In this document: positions 61,280 to 64,000 of the stretch, one piece after another | Layout: each line of letters starts with the position of its first letter | Position numbering within the stretch: the stretch's first letter is position 1 | NCBI GenBank assembly: GCA_013397845.1 | Contig: VZTG01007409.1 | Location: 1,192,368 to 1,256,367 of the forward strand | Source: Melanocharis versteri | Taxonomy: Eukaryota; Chordata; Aves; Passeriformes; Melanocharitidae | Reading direction: 5' to 3' | Length of the DNA: 64,000 nt | The notes under the pieces: model-generated | Told to the model about the DNA's origin: nothing | The model's input: only the letters and a program-made list of their open reading frames with translations | Databases searched by the model: none | Made by a program: the position numbers and the translations under genes

Positions 61280-63407
61280 GTAAGAGTTCAGTAGATAAAG
61301 CCAAACACTTTTTTCGAGGGGGAAAATATATGATATTTGGTTAAATGATGTAACACTTTTCCCCTTCTATCTTAACTTTAAAGGCCTGGTTCAGAATTTT
61401 AAACAGAAGTCACTGCAGTCACCCTCCCTCAGACAAAAAGTAAAATATAAAGAGAAGTCCCGTTCAATCATTATTTTGTCCCAGGGTGCCAAAAGCAGTA
61501 ATCCTCAGTGCAAACTGTGGCACTGAATACTGCATTATGATCTATGACTGTCTGATGTAGAGTTGATGACACAAAGGCAGGATTATATTGAGCCTAACTT
61601 ATAACATGAAAAATAAACAAGCAAACAGAAACAGTCTGGGTTTCCTGGATTATCACTTATGACACAGCTACTTGTTTAAAAATATCAGTGCAAAACCGCA
61701 AAAACTTAACATCGTGGCAACTTATGAACTGGCAGACTCCTAAATCATGGAATATGTATTTTTTTTCAAAGTGTTTTGGATGAAGCATGAGTGACAGTAA
61801 ATACAACATGTCATACTTTCCATGGGTAAGAAAATGATTCTTACAGTGAAATGATTCCCACCATGTTTTGTCTTCAGCTAAAAGGCAGTTTCTTCTTTGT
61901 ATACAGTTGCAGTTCTTTGAGATAGTCTGAAGGACTGCTAGTCTCTCACAAGTACCACAGGTTACTTGTGCATATAAATCACATTGCACTATTATATACA
62001 AGTGAATTCACTTTTATTTTCATTGTTATATTTAGAGGATTTACAATGCTTTCCTAATTATGAGCTTGGCATATAAAAATGTCTCTACGCAACTTCTTAA
62101 TTAAAAAATTCTGAAAATGATCAGCCTAATTGCTCTGGAAAACAAGGAAGAGAACTTTTATTTTGGATGCTTGTATTAATTTGACTTACCCCACATTTTT
62201 CTTTTTCAATTACTTCTGGATCATTATAGTTTCCTCTTCAGATTCTTCTCAGTGTTTCTGTGTTCTCTCTTAGCATTATCACTTTTCTGACAACAGCCTG
62301 GCTCCAGGAAACCTGCAAGACATTCACAGCAAGTGTTCCTTCTGTGGTCTTCTGCAACAACACTTTTTTCAGGCTTGGTACATAAGACATGATTCAAGCA
62401 TCCAAAGTCATTACACAAAGACAATTCCTTTTCCTTTATATTTATTATTAAACATTTATTCTTATTGATTTTTTTATTAGAGTTTTTTAACTCACTTGAG
62501 TACTTGTTTCAGTGGGACAGGCAAGAAACAGTTTTAACTTTTACCAATCAGAATGTGCCTGTTGGAAAACCAGAGTAATTTGAATTTCACTGACTTTGAT
62601 AATGTTGCTGCATATTGTGCTCCCTGCAGGCAGAGAGCTTTTCCAAAGAAAGTGGGGGCTGACTACAAGCAATTGGCTTAGCTGCAGCCTGATGGTGTTT
62701 ATGTGGAAAAATATGTCTCTGTTGGTAACAGTGAGTGGGGCACAGAGCAGAATGGTTTGAGTGCAGCTACAGATATTTACTGCCTGCCCTGGAAACCAGG
62801 CCAAATGGAGAGAAATCTGATTCAAGACTGGGTCTGTAGAAGCATCTGCCAACGTAATGCCTTCAGCTCGTTTGTGATAGGGGGCAAATTAGTTGGTATC
62901 TATAACTGATTGTTCAAGATTTGCACGCTTACCAAAACTTTCTACTGTCCTTATTTTATCTAACTTCAACTTTCACACACCTGTTAAAAATGGGTCAGGA
63001 CTCCGGATATGAGACAAAGCTTGAGTATGAAGTGGAAAAAAGGTTTGTCTGGTCAAACAAAGTAGTTTGGAAATGCTGAACAAACAGATATGTAGGAAAG
63101 TAAGGTAATCTGTGCTATGAAGGAAGCTACTGGAAATGGTGGAAGCTTCTAAGAGCTAGGAGTGGTTGGACTGATAGAATATATTTCCTCTCTTGTTGAT
63201 TATCGAGGCATGGGATATGAATTTCATCTTTTTGTTACTTTTCCTGTATCAGCATTAAACACAGTCTTTCAGCTTTCTTCCTCAGCATCTCTATATCCTT
63301 CTGAACAACATACTGAAATCAATAATTAACTAGCACCTCTATACACTGCCCTTTCTCTATGGCTTCTAGGTGGACCTAAAGATCACACTTTCTATCACTT
63401 CATTTTT
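61280..63407. other. Non-coding DNA, nothing recognised
   Basis: AT-rich, no repeat family recognised. The largest frame is 114 codons on the minus strand (61657-62001), unrecognised. Confidence 0.6.
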
Positions 63408-63412
63408 ACATT

Positions 63413-63952
63413 TGTTGTGGTTTAACACCAGCCAGCAATCAATTACCTCTTGCCCACTCCTCCACCAGGAGGACTGAGGAGAGAATTAGAGGATAAAAGC
63501 TAGAGAACCCATGGGTTGAGATTAAGACAGTTGAATTGGGAAAGCAAAAGCTGTGCATAAACACAAAGCAAAAGAAGGAATTAATTCACTGCTTCCCATG
63601 GGAAGGCAGGTGTTGCCATCTCCAGGAGACCTGAGCATTTGGGAAGACAAACGCTGTCACTCCAAAAACCCCTTCTTTTCCTCCTTCTGCCCCTCACTTT
63701 GTATACTGAGCATGATGTCATATGGTCTGGAATATCCCTTTGTTCAGTTGGGGTCACCTGTCCTGTCCGTGTCTCCTCCCAGCCTCCCATGCAACCCCGA
63801 TTTCCTCACCAGTGTGGCAATAGGAAAAGCTGGAAAGGCCTTGGCTCTGTGTAAGTCCTGCTCAGCAATAACAAACACTGCTCTGCATTACCAACCCTGT
63901 GTTCAGCACAAATCCAAAATACAGCCACTCTACCCCAGCCAAAACCAGCACA
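63413..63952 (-). mobile_element. Solo ERVL-like avian LTR
   Basis: The 540-base element has plus-strand ends TGTTGTGG and CCAGCACA, the TG..CA termini of an LTR. It carries landmarks I associate with a common avian ERVL-type LTR: GGTTTAACACCAGCC, the GTTGAGATTAAGACAGTT segment, the TATACTGAGCATGATGTCATATGG promoter segment (longer than quoted elsewhere) and GCTGGAAAGGCCTTGGCT. The promoter motifs read on the minus strand, so the element points left. Flanks are ACATT (63408-63412) and ACCTT (63953-63957), a 5-bp duplication with one change, as for ERVL. No internal retroviral sequence adjoins, so it is a solo LTR without genes. Confidence 0.85.
63697..63720 (-). promoter_or_regulatory. LTR core promoter: CRE-like site and TATA-like box
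   Basis: On the minus strand TGACATCA (63720-63713) is followed 7 bases later by TATACAAA (63705-63698). The related avian LTRs that I remember carry TGACGTCA and TATATAAA here. One base has changed in each motif, including loss of the CpG in the CRE, so activity is probably reduced. Confidence 0.55.
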
Positions 63953-64000
63953 ACCTTGAAGAGGTTCAGGTTGCTAGGCAGCGTGTAACAGTTCATAATC

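Noticed and set aside
63581..63854. Frames on both strands near the right end
   Set aside because: They lie inside the solo LTR, which encodes no protein.
1..64000. CRISPR arrays, operons, bacterial-type promoters or a multi-gene system
   Set aside because: No regularly spaced repeats, tightly packed genes or Shine-Dalgarno-led frames occur. The sequence is eukaryotic non-coding DNA.

Overview
The window looks like bird nuclear DNA from a gene-poor part of a chromosome, either intergenic or inside a very long intron. Three interspersed repeats support this. Two are 3' ends of CR1 LINEs, recognisable by the CR1 terminal ATTCTGTGA-type repeat and the text of the CR1 3' region. The third is an avian ERVL-like LTR near the right end. 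Apart from these and some simple repeats, most of the 64 kb is AT-rich, CpG-poor, single-copy-looking sequence. I recognise no protein-coding gene, tRNA, rRNA, known microRNA or CRISPR array. The longest open frames (178, 158, 142, 126 and 125 codons) match no family I know, and frames of 60 to 120 codons are common at this base composition.

Layout. 1-4500: plain DNA with one signal-peptide-like open frame on the minus strand (797-1143). 4505-4632: ATCT microsatellite. About 5960-7745: block richer in G+C with many open frames. 7760-21700: plain DNA. 21700-23050: stretch that looks like vertebrate conserved non-coding sequence, with a nested inverted repeat (22248-22297). 29561-29970: 36-T tract and body bounded by near-identical 9-bp flanks, a possible minus-strand retrocopy. 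30985-31196: isolated block very rich in CpG. 31846-32185 and 35543-36110: two minus-strand CR1 fragments. 38701-61279: plain DNA with five exon-like segments bounded by good splice sites. 63413-63952: solo ERVL-like LTR on the minus strand with a 5-bp target duplication.

The exon-like segments are the most useful leads, but they do not assemble into one gene. Four lie on the plus strand (38701, 45531, 52255, 61248) and one on the minus strand (56872), and the reading phases of the first three do not join. They are candidates for alternative, lncRNA or chance exons. Nothing here amounts to a multi-gene system. I could not run alignments, so all conservation statements are inference.
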